NCBI RefSeq assembly: GCF_014873875.1 | Contig: NZ_JADBEM010000001.1 | Coordinates: 2,852,001-2,916,000, forward strand | Direction: 5' to 3' | Length of the DNA stretch: 64,000 nt | Source of the DNA: Actinopolymorpha pittospori | Lineage (GTDB): Bacteria > Actinomycetota > Actinomycetes > Propionibacteriales > Actinopolymorphaceae | Shown here: positions 31,921 to 40,474 of the stretch, in pieces | Position numbering within the stretch: position 1 is the first letter of the stretch | How the letters are laid out: each line of letters starts with the position of its first letter | Position numbers and translations under genes: made by a program | Notes under the pieces: model-generated | Databases searched by the model: none | What the model was told of the DNA's origin: nothing | What the model saw: the letters and a program-made list of their open reading frames with translations, nothing else

Positions 31921-33594
31921 GTGCCCCAGCAGAACCCCACGGCCGACGGGCTTGGACGTCGAACGCTCTTGCTCGGCGGGCTCGGCGGAATCGCCGCCGG
32001 TTCGCTCGTCGCTCTGCCCCAGTCGGCCTACGCCGCACCCAAGCCCGCCGCGGTGAAGGACCCGTTCACCCTGGGCGTGGCCTCCGGTGACCCGAGCCCC
32101 GACGGCTTCGTGCTCTGGACCCGGCTCGCCCGCAACCCGCTCGCCGAGGACGGCCTGGGCGGCATGGCCTACAAGCCGATCGAGGTGGAGTGGCAGGTCG
32201 CGACCGACGAGCGCTTCCGCAGGATCGTGCAGGCCGACACCGTGACGGCCTACCCCCAGGCCGCTCACAGCGTGCACGTCGAGGTGAAGGGGCTGGACTC
32301 GGGGCGGGAGTACTTCTACCGCTTCCGGACCGGGAAGTTCACGTCCATGGTCGGCCGCACGCTCACCGCTCCGGACGCGAACGCCCTGGTGCCCTCGCTC
32401 GCCATGAGCTTCGTGTCGTGCTCGCAGTTCGAACACGGCTTCTTCACGGCCTACCGCCGACTCGCCGAGGACCAGCCCGAGCTCGTGCTGCACCTCGGGG
32501 ACTACCAGTACGAGTACCGCGCGGGCGGCTACGTCGCACCGGGCGGCAACGTCCGCGACCACGAAGGCCCGGAGACGGAGACCCTCGCCAACTACCGGCA
32601 GCGGCACGCGCAGTACAAGAACGACCCCGACCTGCAGGCCGCCCACGCCATCGCGCCGTGGCTGGTCGTCTGGGACGACCACGAGCTCGACAACAACTGG
32701 GCCGATGAGATCCCGGAGAACAGCCAGCCGAACTTCCTGGCCCGGCGGGCCGCGGCCTTCCAGGCGTACTACGAGAACATGCCGTTGCGTCGTACGTCCA
32801 TCCCGCGCGGCATCGACATGCAGCTCTACCGCCGGATCCGGTGGGGCAAGCTCGCGAACTTCCACATGCTCGACACCCGCCAGTACCGCGACGACCAGGG
32901 CTGCGGCGACGGCTACGACGACTGCCCGGCGGCGATCGACCCGGCGCGTTCGATCACCGGCGCCGAGCAGGAGGAGTGGCTGATCGACGGGTTCCACAGG
33001 TCGAAGGCGCGCTGGGACATCCTCGGCCAGCAGGTGTTCTTCGCCCAGCGGGACAACAACCCCGGCCCGGCCAAGATCACCAGCCAGGACGCGTGGGACG
33101 GCTACGTCGCGTCCCGCCAGCGGATCACGCAAGGATGGGTTGACGCCAAGGTCCGCAACCCCGTCGTGCTCACCGGCGACGTGCACGCCCACTGGGCCAG
33201 TGAACTGAAGCTCGACTACGACGACCCGACGTCGCGGACGGTGGGCTCGGAGCTCATCTGCAGCTCGATCACCACCGGTGGTGACGGCGCGGACTCCAAC
33301 CCCGCCGACCACCCGTTCCTGCAGATCAACCCGCACCTGCGCTTCTACAAGAACCTGCGTGGCTACGTCTCGACGAAGATCACGCCGACCCACATGCAGG
33401 CGGACTTCCGCTGCCTGCCGCAGGTCAAGGAGGCCGGCGCGGCGGCCTTCACGCGCGCGACGTTCATCATCGAGGACCGTGAGCCGGGCCTGCACCAGAC
33501 CTTCGACCGGCCGCCGGCGACACTGCGCAAGGCGCCCGCCGACCCGGCACAGATCATCGCCGACACGGTCGCCTGGGAGACCGAGCGTCCCTGA
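31921..33594 (+). CDS. phoD: Alkaline phosphatase D (PhoD family)
   Basis: The 557-residue secreted enzyme has a Tat signal (GRRTLLLGGLGGIAAGSLVA, cut near YAAP). It then has an N-terminal PhoD beta domain (FTLGVASGDPSPDGFVLWTR) and a metallophosphatase domain with FVSCSQFE, LHLGDYQYEY, VWDDHELDNNW and LTGDVHAHWAS as metal ligands. It hydrolyses phosphodiesters and phosphomonoesters extracellularly using Ca/Fe. GTG 31921 is chosen for GGAGG seven bases upstream. The PHO-like array precedes it and a strong terminator follows. Confidence 0.95.
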   Translation: MPQQNPTADGLGRRTLLLGGLGGIAAGSLVALPQSAYAAPKPAAVKDPFTLGVASGDPSPDGFVLWTRLARNPLAEDGLGGMAYKPIEVEWQVATDERFRRIVQADTVTAYPQAAHSVHVEVKGLDSGREYFYRFRTGKFTSMVGRTLTAPDANALVPSLAMSFVSCSQFEHGFFTAYRRLAEDQPELVLHLGDYQYEYRAGGYVAPGGNVRDHEGPETETLANYRQRHAQYKNDPDLQAAHAIAPWLVVWDDHELDNNWADEIPENSQPNFLARRAAAFQAYYENMPLRRTSIPRGIDMQLYRRIRWGKLANFHMLDTRQYRDDQGCGDGYDDCPAAIDPARSITGAEQEEWLIDGFHRSKARWDILGQQVFFAQRDNNPGPAKITSQDAWDGYVASRQRITQGWVDAKVRNPVVLTGDVHAHWASELKLDYDDPTSRTVGSELICSSITTGGDGADSNPADHPFLQINPHLRFYKNLRGYVSTKITPTHMQADFRCLPQVKEAGAAAFTRATFIIEDREPGLHQTFDRPPATLRKAPADPAQIIADTVAWETERP

Positions 33595-33618
33595 TCGCCG
33601 CTGGTCGTGGAGCTGAGT

Positions 33619-33655
33619 GAACGCCGTACCCAGGGACGACCGAGGTACGGCGTTC
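33619..33655. terminator. Perfect 12-bp stem-loop terminator
   Basis: gaacgccgtacc (33619-33630) pairs exactly with ggtacggcgttc (33644-33655) around a 13-base loop. It begins 25 bases after the phoD stop and lies 50 bases from the end of the convergent carbonic anhydrase gene, so it can serve both directions. Confidence 0.85.
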
Positions 33656-33704
33656 TCCGGTTGGGTGCTGGGCTCGCGCACGCACTCGTCCGGGCGCCGG
33701 CGGG

Positions 33705-34319
33705 TCAGATCTGGAAGCGCTGGGGCGGCTCGACGGTGACGTCGTCGCGGTGGGCGGCGAACCACGCGGACTGGCGGGCCATGCGTTCGCGCGCACTGGT
33801 GTCCCGGCTCGTGCCGTAGACGGTTCCGGGGAAGTCGAGGCCCTCCTGGATCGCCCAGATCTGGTCGTGCTGGTCCGGCGGCAGGATCGACGCCGGGTCA
33901 CCGACCGCGATCCAGCCGATCGGCACCATCGACCCCTGCGGCAGGACCGTGTTGACGTGCACGACGCCGTGAACCCGGACCTCGCTGCCCGCGCCGATCA
34001 CGGCGCCGGGAAAGACCGCGGCGCCGGTGGCGAGGAAGGATCCCGACTCCACGCGCGCGCCGTTGAGATGGACGTGCGGCCCGACGAGAACGTCGTCGCC
34101 GACAACGGCGGGGTGCTGCCGACGGCCGCGGATCACGGAGTTCTCCATGACGACCGAGCGCGCCCCGACACTGACGTGGCCGTCCTCGGCGGAGAGGACG
34201 GCGCCGAACAGCACCCGCGCGTCCGGCCCGACGCGTACGTCACCGCACAACACCGCGGTCGGCGCGACGTAGGCGCTCGGGTCGACGACCGGACGGCCAC
34301 CCCGGTGTTCGATCAGCAC
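33705..34319 (-). CDS. Gamma-class carbonic anhydrase family (left-handed beta helix) protein
   Basis: The 204-residue protein shows hexapeptide-repeat spacing (GPDARVLFGAVLSAEDGHVS, VGDDVLVGPHVHLNGARVES) typical of gamma carbonic anhydrase/YrdA-like trimers, with His residues in RQHP and GPHVHL as candidate metal ligands. Enzymatic activity is often lost in this family. GTG 34319 starts VLIEHRGGRPVVDPSAYVAPTA; longer frames enter the intergenic region. The C-terminus has a long Arg-rich tail. Confidence 0.85.
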   Translation of the reverse strand: MLIEHRGGRPVVDPSAYVAPTAVLCGDVRVGPDARVLFGAVLSAEDGHVSVGARSVVMENSVIRGRRQHPAVVGDDVLVGPHVHLNGARVESGSFLATGAAVFPGAVIGAGSEVRVHGVVHVNTVLPQGSMVPIGWIAVGDPASILPPDQHDQIWAIQEGLDFPGTVYGTSRDTSARERMARQSAWFAAHRDDVTVEPPQRFQI

Positions 34320-34392
34320 GGCGCCACGATGGCACGCGCGGCCCCCCTTTGCCACTCGACTGGCCCAACCGACCGCGGTCGCGGTCCTGCCA

Positions 34393-37290
34393 TCAGCCGC
34401 CGGCTGAGTCCGTGGAGTCCGTCGCGTCCGTCGTGTCAGTCGGGTCCGTCGTGTCGTCCCCCGCGAGCCGCTTGATCGTCTGCCGGACCTGCGCGGTCGT
34501 CTGGTCGAGGTCCTGGATCGCCTGTTCGACGCGATCGCTGACCGACCGCTCCGCACTCGCTGACGCCGCACCGTGCAGGCGGAGGCCGACCGCGAACAGT
34601 CGTTGCAGGACGGCGTCGTGGAGTTCGTGCGCGATCTGCTCGTGATCCTGCAGCATGCGCAGGTGTACCCGGTCGTCCTGGGTGCGGACGCGTTGGAGGG
34701 CGAGGGAGGCCAGGTCGGCGAAGGTCCGTATCTCCTGCACCTCATGACGGGCGAGCCGTTCGCTGGGTGAGTCCCGCCGCCAACCGGCGAACAACACGCC
34801 CAGCACCTCGTCCTCGTCGGCGGCGACGAGCGGCATCATCATGCCCAGGCCCAGCGCGTCGACGGCATCTCGCCACTCCGCGGGCGGATCGTGACCCCCG
34901 TGGTGTGCGTAGTCCTCGCTGACGATTCCCTGACCGGTGGCGATCGCGCGTGCCGCCAGCCCCCCGCGAGGGATGCGCGCATCAGGCGCCACGGGCGGGA
35001 TGTCGATTCCCTCGAATCCCGCGACCCGCAGGCTCGAGGAGTCGGTCGGGTCGACCAGCAGGATGCCGCCGACATCGGCACCGGAGATCAGCCGAAGCTG
35101 TCGGATCACCAGCGCCATCGCCTCGTCGCGGTCGACCTGGCCGATCAGCAGCCGCGCCATCTCCGAGGTCGCCACCAGCCAGCGGTCACCGCGGTCCCGC
35201 TCGTCGAGGACCTGAGTGCGTTGCATCGCGAGGGCGGCGTTGTCGGCGAACGTCTCCAGCAGGGCGAGCTCGTGCCGGGCGAACCGTTCGTGGGGCGAGC
35301 CGCGCCGCCAACCGGCGAACAACGCCCCCGACACCTCGCCCGCCGCCATCGGGATGATCATGGTGAGCCCGATCGTCGCCAGGTTGTCCGCCATCTCCGG
35401 CGGCGGGTCGTGGGCGGGGTCGTGCACGAAGTCCTCGCTCACGACCGCCCGCCCCGACCTGATGGCGGCACGGACGTTCTGTGAGTTCGAGATGAGGTGG
35501 TGCGAGTAGTGCCGACGCACTCCGTACCCGTCGACGATCACGAGGGACATGGCTTCGGACGCGGTGGGGTCGGCCTTGATGATGGCGCCGAAGTCCGCGC
35601 CGGAGACCCTCCGCAGCAACCGCATCACCCGCCGGATGGTCGCCTCCTGGTCCCGGTCACTGGCCAGCCGTCGAGTCAGCTCGCTGCAGGCCTCGAGCCA
35701 CCGCTGTCGTCGGTCACGTTCCTCGTTGGCGCGGGCCCGCTGCAACGCCAGAGCGAACTGATCGGCGAAGCTCTCCAGGAGGGGCGCGTCGTCCCTGGCG
35801 GCTCGCTCCGCTGAGGATCCGCGTCGCCACGCGACGATCAGCGCGCCCCGGTCCCCTCCGGGCGCGGACCGCAGGGGCATCAGCATGGTGAGGCCCAGCA
35901 CGGAGAACGCCTCGCGCAACTCCGGCGGAAGGTCGAAGCGGTCGTCGTGCACCATGTCGGTGGAGATGAGCGGGACACCCGACCCGATCACCTCGTCGAG
36001 CGGGCTTGGGCAGCGCGTCTGCGTCCCGGACGTGTTCTCCAGGCCGAGACCGTCGACGACGTCGAAGGTCACCGTGCCGGGTGGCCCGAAGTCGTTCGCC
36101 AGAACGACCGCCGCGTACGCCGCCCAGGAGATCTCCCTGATCCGCCGTGCCGCCCGGGCCATCACCTGGTGGGGCTCGACGTCGGTGAGCAGCAGCCGGG
36201 TGACCTCCGCGCTCGTGTCCGCCCAGCGTTGCTGCCGGGTCCGGAACAGCTGGGCCTCGTGCCGCTGAAGGAGGAGCGTGGCCGTCCGCGCGAAGGGGAT
36301 GGTCAGTGTGGACACCCGCGGGAGTTCGGAGGCGTGCGGCGAATCCGGCCGCCAGGCGAGAAAGATCGCGCCCAGCGGTTCGGCCGTGGTGCCAAGCGGG
36401 ACGGCGAGACCAGGGCCGAGGACCGAGAGCGTCTGACGCCATTCGGCGGGCATGATGGGGGATCGGATCTGGGCGACGTCGTACTCGACCGGGTGGGCGG
36501 ACCCCATGATCGTGGCCAGGAAGTGGCCACTGGGGAGGTACGCGCCGTTCATCAGTTCCGATCCGAGCCCCGCGGCCGCTTCGACGAAGGCCCCCGGCGG
36601 TCCGTCGTCGACCTTCCTGACATGGGTGATCGCGGTGCTGTCGGCGCCGGTGGCCGCGAGCAACAGGCCGGCAACGGCCTCGAGCCCCTCCTCACGCCCA
36701 ACGTCCCCGCGCAACAGGTGAACCATCTCCGCGATCGCGTCGAGCCACCGGAGTCGCGTCGGCAGATCCGTGACGAGGTGGTAGACGTCGACGGCCAGGC
36801 CGGCGGCAGACGCGAGGCAGGCCAGCGTCCGCACGTCGTCGGCGGAGAAGTCCGCACCCTCCCGCTCGTGCGCCACGTACAGGTAGCCGGTCAGGCCGGC
36901 CTGGGTCCGCACGGGAGCGCCGACGAGGCTCGCCACGCGCGGGTGACCCGACGGGATGCAGTGCCGGGCCTGATGCGCGCGCACCTCGTTGAGCAGAAGT
37001 GGCTGCGGCGACACCAGCAGGGCCGCGAGGAACGCGTCCAGCCCGGGCAGGTCGCCCGGTGTCTCCAGGGGCCGACCAGGAGGCCCGAAGCTTGCCGCCT
37101 CGACCACCTTGCGGTCGGCGTTCCCCAACAGGGCCACACCGATCCCGCCCCCGGTCAGCTGGCAGGCGGCGGCGACGAGTCCTCTCAACACCGGAAGCCG
37201 CTGCTGGTCGATGGCCGCGTCAAGGCGTCCTTGCGTCAGCAACCGACTCGCAGTCTGACCGGGGGGCGTGCCGGCTTTCCCCACAGGCAT
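34393..37290 (-). CDS. Five-GAF sensor protein with HisKA_3 box but no ATPase domain
   Basis: The 965-residue protein consists of five consecutive GAF-type modules (about 25-170, 190-345, 360-520, 530-695, 705-870). The last three share the segment LxxFADxxALALQR and GALFAGWRRGSP-like cores. A DevS/DosS-like dimerisation box with phospho-acceptor His follows (HEQIAHELHDAVLQRLFAVG). The protein then ends in a low-complexity DDTTDPTDTTDATDST tail where an HATPase domain should begin; none is encoded downstream. Haem or nucleotide ligands are possible for GAFs of this kind. A TATGCT hexamer six bases before ATG 37290 suggests a leaderless mRNA. It cannot autophosphorylate alone. Confidence 0.85.
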   Translation of the reverse strand: MPVGKAGTPPGQTASRLLTQGRLDAAIDQQRLPVLRGLVAAACQLTGGGIGVALLGNADRKVVEAASFGPPGRPLETPGDLPGLDAFLAALLVSPQPLLLNEVRAHQARHCIPSGHPRVASLVGAPVRTQAGLTGYLYVAHEREGADFSADDVRTLACLASAAGLAVDVYHLVTDLPTRLRWLDAIAEMVHLLRGDVGREEGLEAVAGLLLAATGADSTAITHVRKVDDGPPGAFVEAAAGLGSELMNGAYLPSGHFLATIMGSAHPVEYDVAQIRSPIMPAEWRQTLSVLGPGLAVPLGTTAEPLGAIFLAWRPDSPHASELPRVSTLTIPFARTATLLLQRHEAQLFRTRQQRWADTSAEVTRLLLTDVEPHQVMARAARRIREISWAAYAAVVLANDFGPPGTVTFDVVDGLGLENTSGTQTRCPSPLDEVIGSGVPLISTDMVHDDRFDLPPELREAFSVLGLTMLMPLRSAPGGDRGALIVAWRRGSSAERAARDDAPLLESFADQFALALQRARANEERDRRQRWLEACSELTRRLASDRDQEATIRRVMRLLRRVSGADFGAIIKADPTASEAMSLVIVDGYGVRRHYSHHLISNSQNVRAAIRSGRAVVSEDFVHDPAHDPPPEMADNLATIGLTMIIPMAAGEVSGALFAGWRRGSPHERFARHELALLETFADNAALAMQRTQVLDERDRGDRWLVATSEMARLLIGQVDRDEAMALVIRQLRLISGADVGGILLVDPTDSSSLRVAGFEGIDIPPVAPDARIPRGGLAARAIATGQGIVSEDYAHHGGHDPPAEWRDAVDALGLGMMMPLVAADEDEVLGVLFAGWRRDSPSERLARHEVQEIRTFADLASLALQRVRTQDDRVHLRMLQDHEQIAHELHDAVLQRLFAVGLRLHGAASASAERSVSDRVEQAIQDLDQTTAQVRQTIKRLAGDDTTDPTDTTDATDSTDSAGG

Positions 37291-37422
37291 CGTTCAAGCA
37301 TAAAACGTGTCCCGCCGGTGGTGGAAAGTCCGAAAGTGCCCCAAGGGTCACGCTGGTGGCGATGGGAGCGAACCGTACGCCTCTTCCGGATCGGACCAGA
37401 GGAAACGCGCGGTGCGTCCGGG

Positions 37423-37692
37423 TCAGGGCCGGTTGGGACGGTTGGGTCGGTCCTGGCGGGTGTGCAGGAACGCCAGGTCGACGACGGCGGTCAACGCCAC
37501 CACGACGCAGATGGCGCTCGCGACCCACTCGCCGCCCGCCGTTCCGCCCGGGCTGCGCGCGGCGAGCGCGAAGGCCACCGCACCGATCACGCCACCCACG
37601 AGGGCGACCAGGGCCAGCACCCGGCGAAGCCCGTAGGCGCTGCGTGCGGTCGTGGGTTCGGTGCCGCTACGCCGGTTCGTGGGAGCACTCAT
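37423..37692 (-). CDS. DUF6343-like small membrane protein
   Basis: The 89-residue protein has the N-terminal motif RRSGTEPTTARSAYGLRRVL characteristic of DUF6343 actinobacterial proteins, two hydrophobic segments (about 27-46 and 59-76) and a polar tail RQDRPNRPNRP. Its ATG 37692 is preceded by AGGGGAGGG. Function unknown; probably a small integral membrane protein. Confidence 0.8.
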   Translation of the reverse strand: MSAPTNRRSGTEPTTARSAYGLRRVLALVALVGGVIGAVAFALAARSPGGTAGGEWVASAICVVVALTAVVDLAFLHTRQDRPNRPNRP

Positions 37693-37827
37693 CCGCGATC
37701 CCTCCCCTCAGAAGCCACGACGTGCCTCTCCTTCCATCCTCGGCGAGTCACGTACGACAGCAAGGGCACACAAGCCCTGGCAGCAAAGGATTGGAGTCAC
37801 GTCGCGGTGGACTGGCATGCTGTCGGC

Positions 37828-38616
37828 GTGGACACCCATACGACCGTCAACCAGAAGATGTGGGACGAGTTGGCACCGCTGCACGCCACGTCCCGCCACT
37901 ACGACGTCGACTCCTTCCTGCGCAGGTGCGACTCCCTCGAGCGGTTGGAGATCGAGGAGGTGGGGGAGGTGGCGGGCAAGCGCCTGCTGCACCTGATGTG
38001 CCACATCGGCCTGGACACGCTCTCCTGGGCATGGCGCGGCGCCCAGGTCACCGGCCTGGACTTCTCGGCCGAGGCGGTCAGGATCGCGCAGGACCTCGCG
38101 GAGCGGACCGGCACGCCCGCCGAGTTCGTGTGCGCCGACGTCATGACGGCGGCCGACCACCTCGACGGCGGTTACGACATCGTCTTCTTGTCCAAGGGCA
38201 TCCTGATGTGGATCGAGGACGTCGCGGGGTGGGCCCGGACCTGCGCGAGGCTGGTGCGACCTGGCGGCACCTTCTACATCCTCGACTTCCACCCACTCGC
38301 GCTCGCGCTCGCTCCGGCAGGTGACGGCGGAGGCCTCGTCGTCGAGGGCGACTACTTCCACAAGGATTCCCCAGTGGTCGTGGTGAAGGATGGTTCCTAC
38401 GCCGTCTCCGAGCCCGGCATGAAGAACCAGGAGTCGCGGGAGTGGGCACACTCCCTGGGTGAGGTGGTCACCGCGCTGGTCGACGCGGGGATCAGGATCG
38501 AGTTCCTGCACGAGTTCGCGTCGACCACCTGGTCCGGCGGCGCCGCCGACTCGGACGAGAACGCGGCGCGACACCGGCTGCCGACCGCCTTCTCGATCCG
38601 CGGCGTCAAGGACTGA
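37828..38616 (+). CDS. Class I SAM-dependent methyltransferase
   Basis: The roughly 262-residue protein has LLHLMCHIGLDTLSWAWRGA (motif I-like), VTGLDFSAEAVRIAQDLAER, VCADVMTAADHL and GGTFYILDFHPLALALAP, resembling actinobacterial small methyltransferases. Start GTG 37828 (VDTHTTVNQKMWDEL) is inferred from the family N-terminus; GTG 37807 is possible. It has no strong ribosome site, so leaderless translation is likely. Confidence 0.85.
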   Translation: MDTHTTVNQKMWDELAPLHATSRHYDVDSFLRRCDSLERLEIEEVGEVAGKRLLHLMCHIGLDTLSWAWRGAQVTGLDFSAEAVRIAQDLAERTGTPAEFVCADVMTAADHLDGGYDIVFLSKGILMWIEDVAGWARTCARLVRPGGTFYILDFHPLALALAPAGDGGGLVVEGDYFHKDSPVVVVKDGSYAVSEPGMKNQESREWAHSLGEVVTALVDAGIRIEFLHEFASTTWSGGAADSDENAARHRLPTAFSIRGVKD

Positions 38617-38628
38617 TTGACGGCCTGG

Positions 38629-38877
38629 TCAGCGCTCGCGCCGCCGGATCGTGAGGAGGCTGGCGAGCAACCCGAGGATCCAGGCGATCAGCAGGGCACC
38701 CCACAACGGCATCGTCACCACCGGCACGAGAAGCTGGATCGACGTTTCCGTCGTGTTCTGAAAAATGAAGATCAGAGCGATGACGGTGATGATCAGGAAG
38801 CCCACGGCCCGACGCACCAGCGGATGATGGAAGAACGAGCGCGCCTGCGGTTCGCGCTCGTGAGTGACCCGAGCCAT
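38629..38877 (-). CDS. LapA/DUF1049-family small membrane protein
   Basis: The 82-residue protein has two TM segments (VGFLIITVIALIFIFQNTTE and LWGALLIAWILGLLASLLTI), the F-x-x-QN-x-x-E motif of DUF1049/LapA, and a basic end. ATG 38877 has GGGGGGAC just upstream. In Gram-negatives relatives act in envelope assembly; the role in actinobacteria is unknown. Confidence 0.88.
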   Translation of the reverse strand: MARVTHEREPQARSFFHHPLVRRAVGFLIITVIALIFIFQNTTETSIQLLVPVVTMPLWGALLIAWILGLLASLLTIRRRER

Positions 38878-39025
38878 GTCGTCCCCCCGTACGCCGATGT
38901 GGCTTACTCCGAGCATGCGCCTCGGGTCGGTCGACCGCAACGGACGAACGCGGCGACGGGTGAACCGGGTGAATGCCGCGGAGACCGACGCTGCCCTCGC
39001 AACGTGGGCAATCAGAGCCGCGCCC

Positions 39026-39551
39026 TCACAGGTGGAAGCCAGGGTCCGGCAGACCCTCGGGGAATCGCGCGAGCGCGTCGGCAGCCATTCCGGCGAGCGT
39101 CTCCAGCGTGCGAACCTCGACGTCCGACGGCTGCCGAACGCGGTCCCAGTAGGCGCCCAGGGCGCCGAGGGGTTCGGGACCAAGCATCGGCGAGACGATC
39201 ATGCTGCGCACGAACGTCGGGCGGTAGGCCTCCTGCGGGATCCGCGGGTCGGTGCGAATGTCGGGAATGACGACCGTCTGACGGTGTTCCATCGCCCATC
39301 CGCCGATGCAGGAGGACGCGGGAAAACGTTGCCCCTTCCACAGGGGGCTGATCGAGTCCTCGTCCGCGTAGTAACAGTCGTCGTCCTCCAGGAGAACGAA
39401 CGTCGCTCCCTGGGCATCGAGGAGACGGCGCGTGGTGACTCGTACTATCTGCTGGACATCTTCCAGGAGCCTTTTCCAACTGGCCCCCGACGTGCCCGAG
39501 CAGGTCCACAAGATCCGGCAAGGTCAACCTCCCCGCTTGACCGGCTGACAC
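39026..39551 (-). CDS. GAF domain protein, frameshift near its start
   Basis: Most of the protein (VQQIVRVTTRRLLDAQGATF to the stop) is a single GAF domain with DDDCYYADEDSISPLWKG and FVRSMIVSPML. The expected N-terminus (LTLPDLVDLLGHVGGQLE, from GTG 39551) is in a neighbouring frame. Removing one A from the AAAA run on the minus strand (TTTT at 39472-39475) would join them as GGQLERLLEDVQQ. A TTG at 39511 could give a shorter protein in the main frame instead. Whether this is mutation or sequencing error is undecided. Confidence 0.7.
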
Positions 39552-39801
39552 TCAACCCTAGCCAGTGCCGTGTCAGCTTCCACACACGTCAAACCTCGCG
39601 GGAACACCAGTAGCCGAACAAAACGACGACTCGCGCGGAAAACTTTCCGGAGTCGATCGACGCCGGCCAGAACGGCCGGACGTCGATCGCCCCATATTCG
39701 CGACAGGGTGCTTTGACGCGACCTCGATCGCCGCGCCCTCCTCCGCTCCTCCTCTGGGCCGAGCTCGGTGTCGTCGTCAGCACAGCCCAGCACGGGTTAC
39801 T

Positions 39802-40323
39802 TCATGACATCTCCCGGTCCGAGCGTTCCATCCCGCGCAGTGTCTGGGTCATGTGTGCGCGCAGCTGCGCCAGCCGATCGGCGACGAGCGTGGCCGCCTG
39901 GTCGGGGTCCTCATGCGTCGCCCGGCGCATGCCGCTGTCGCCCGGACCGTGGACGAAGCTGTGGCGTACGAGCGTCCGCGCCGCCGTCTCGCCCGGCTCC
40001 AGGTCGTAGCGCCAGCGCGAGCCGGGCCGGTCGGGGTCGCCGCTCCGGTCGAGGACCACCCACTCGAACGTGCGCGGACGCTCCGCCACGGTGACCACAC
40101 ACGTCACCTCGCCGACGAAGCCGTTCCCGAACCGGTTCCGACCCTCGAACCTCGCACCGGGCGTCGTCACCGGGCCGTCCCCGAGAGGCGCCGCGTGGAC
40201 GCACTCCGGGCTCCACTCGCCGATCCGGGACACCTGCGTGACCATCTCCCACATCCGCTCGACCGGTACGTCGAGCAGAAGCTCCAGGTCGACCCGTGCC
40301 CCGGTGACGTCGGACTCACCCAT
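39802..40323 (-). CDS. SRPBCC family (polyketide cyclase/dehydrase type) protein
   Basis: The 173-residue protein has VDLELLLDVPVERMWEMVTQ and VSRIGEWSPECVHA, the standard SRPBCC opening, followed by RPRTFEWVVLDRSGDPDRPG and an end rich in Arg/Met. Start MGESDVTGARVD at 40323. It may bind a hydrophobic ligand. Divergent to the LAL regulator gene. Confidence 0.87.
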   Translation of the reverse strand: MGESDVTGARVDLELLLDVPVERMWEMVTQVSRIGEWSPECVHAAPLGDGPVTTPGARFEGRNRFGNGFVGEVTCVVTVAERPRTFEWVVLDRSGDPDRPGSRWRYDLEPGETAARTLVRHSFVHGPGDSGMRRATHEDPDQAATLVADRLAQLRAHMTQTLRGMERSDREMS

Positions 40324-40474
40324 GTCGCCTTCGCCTTCCTGTCCTGGCCCTTGTGGCCTCTGGTGTCAGGAGGTTCGCTCACCGTGGTGGCGTCTCCTGT
40401 TCGTCACGACCATGACGAACGGCGGACGCCCGCATCGACAGTGTCTCGACATCGAGTTCTGCGAGGATCCTGCC

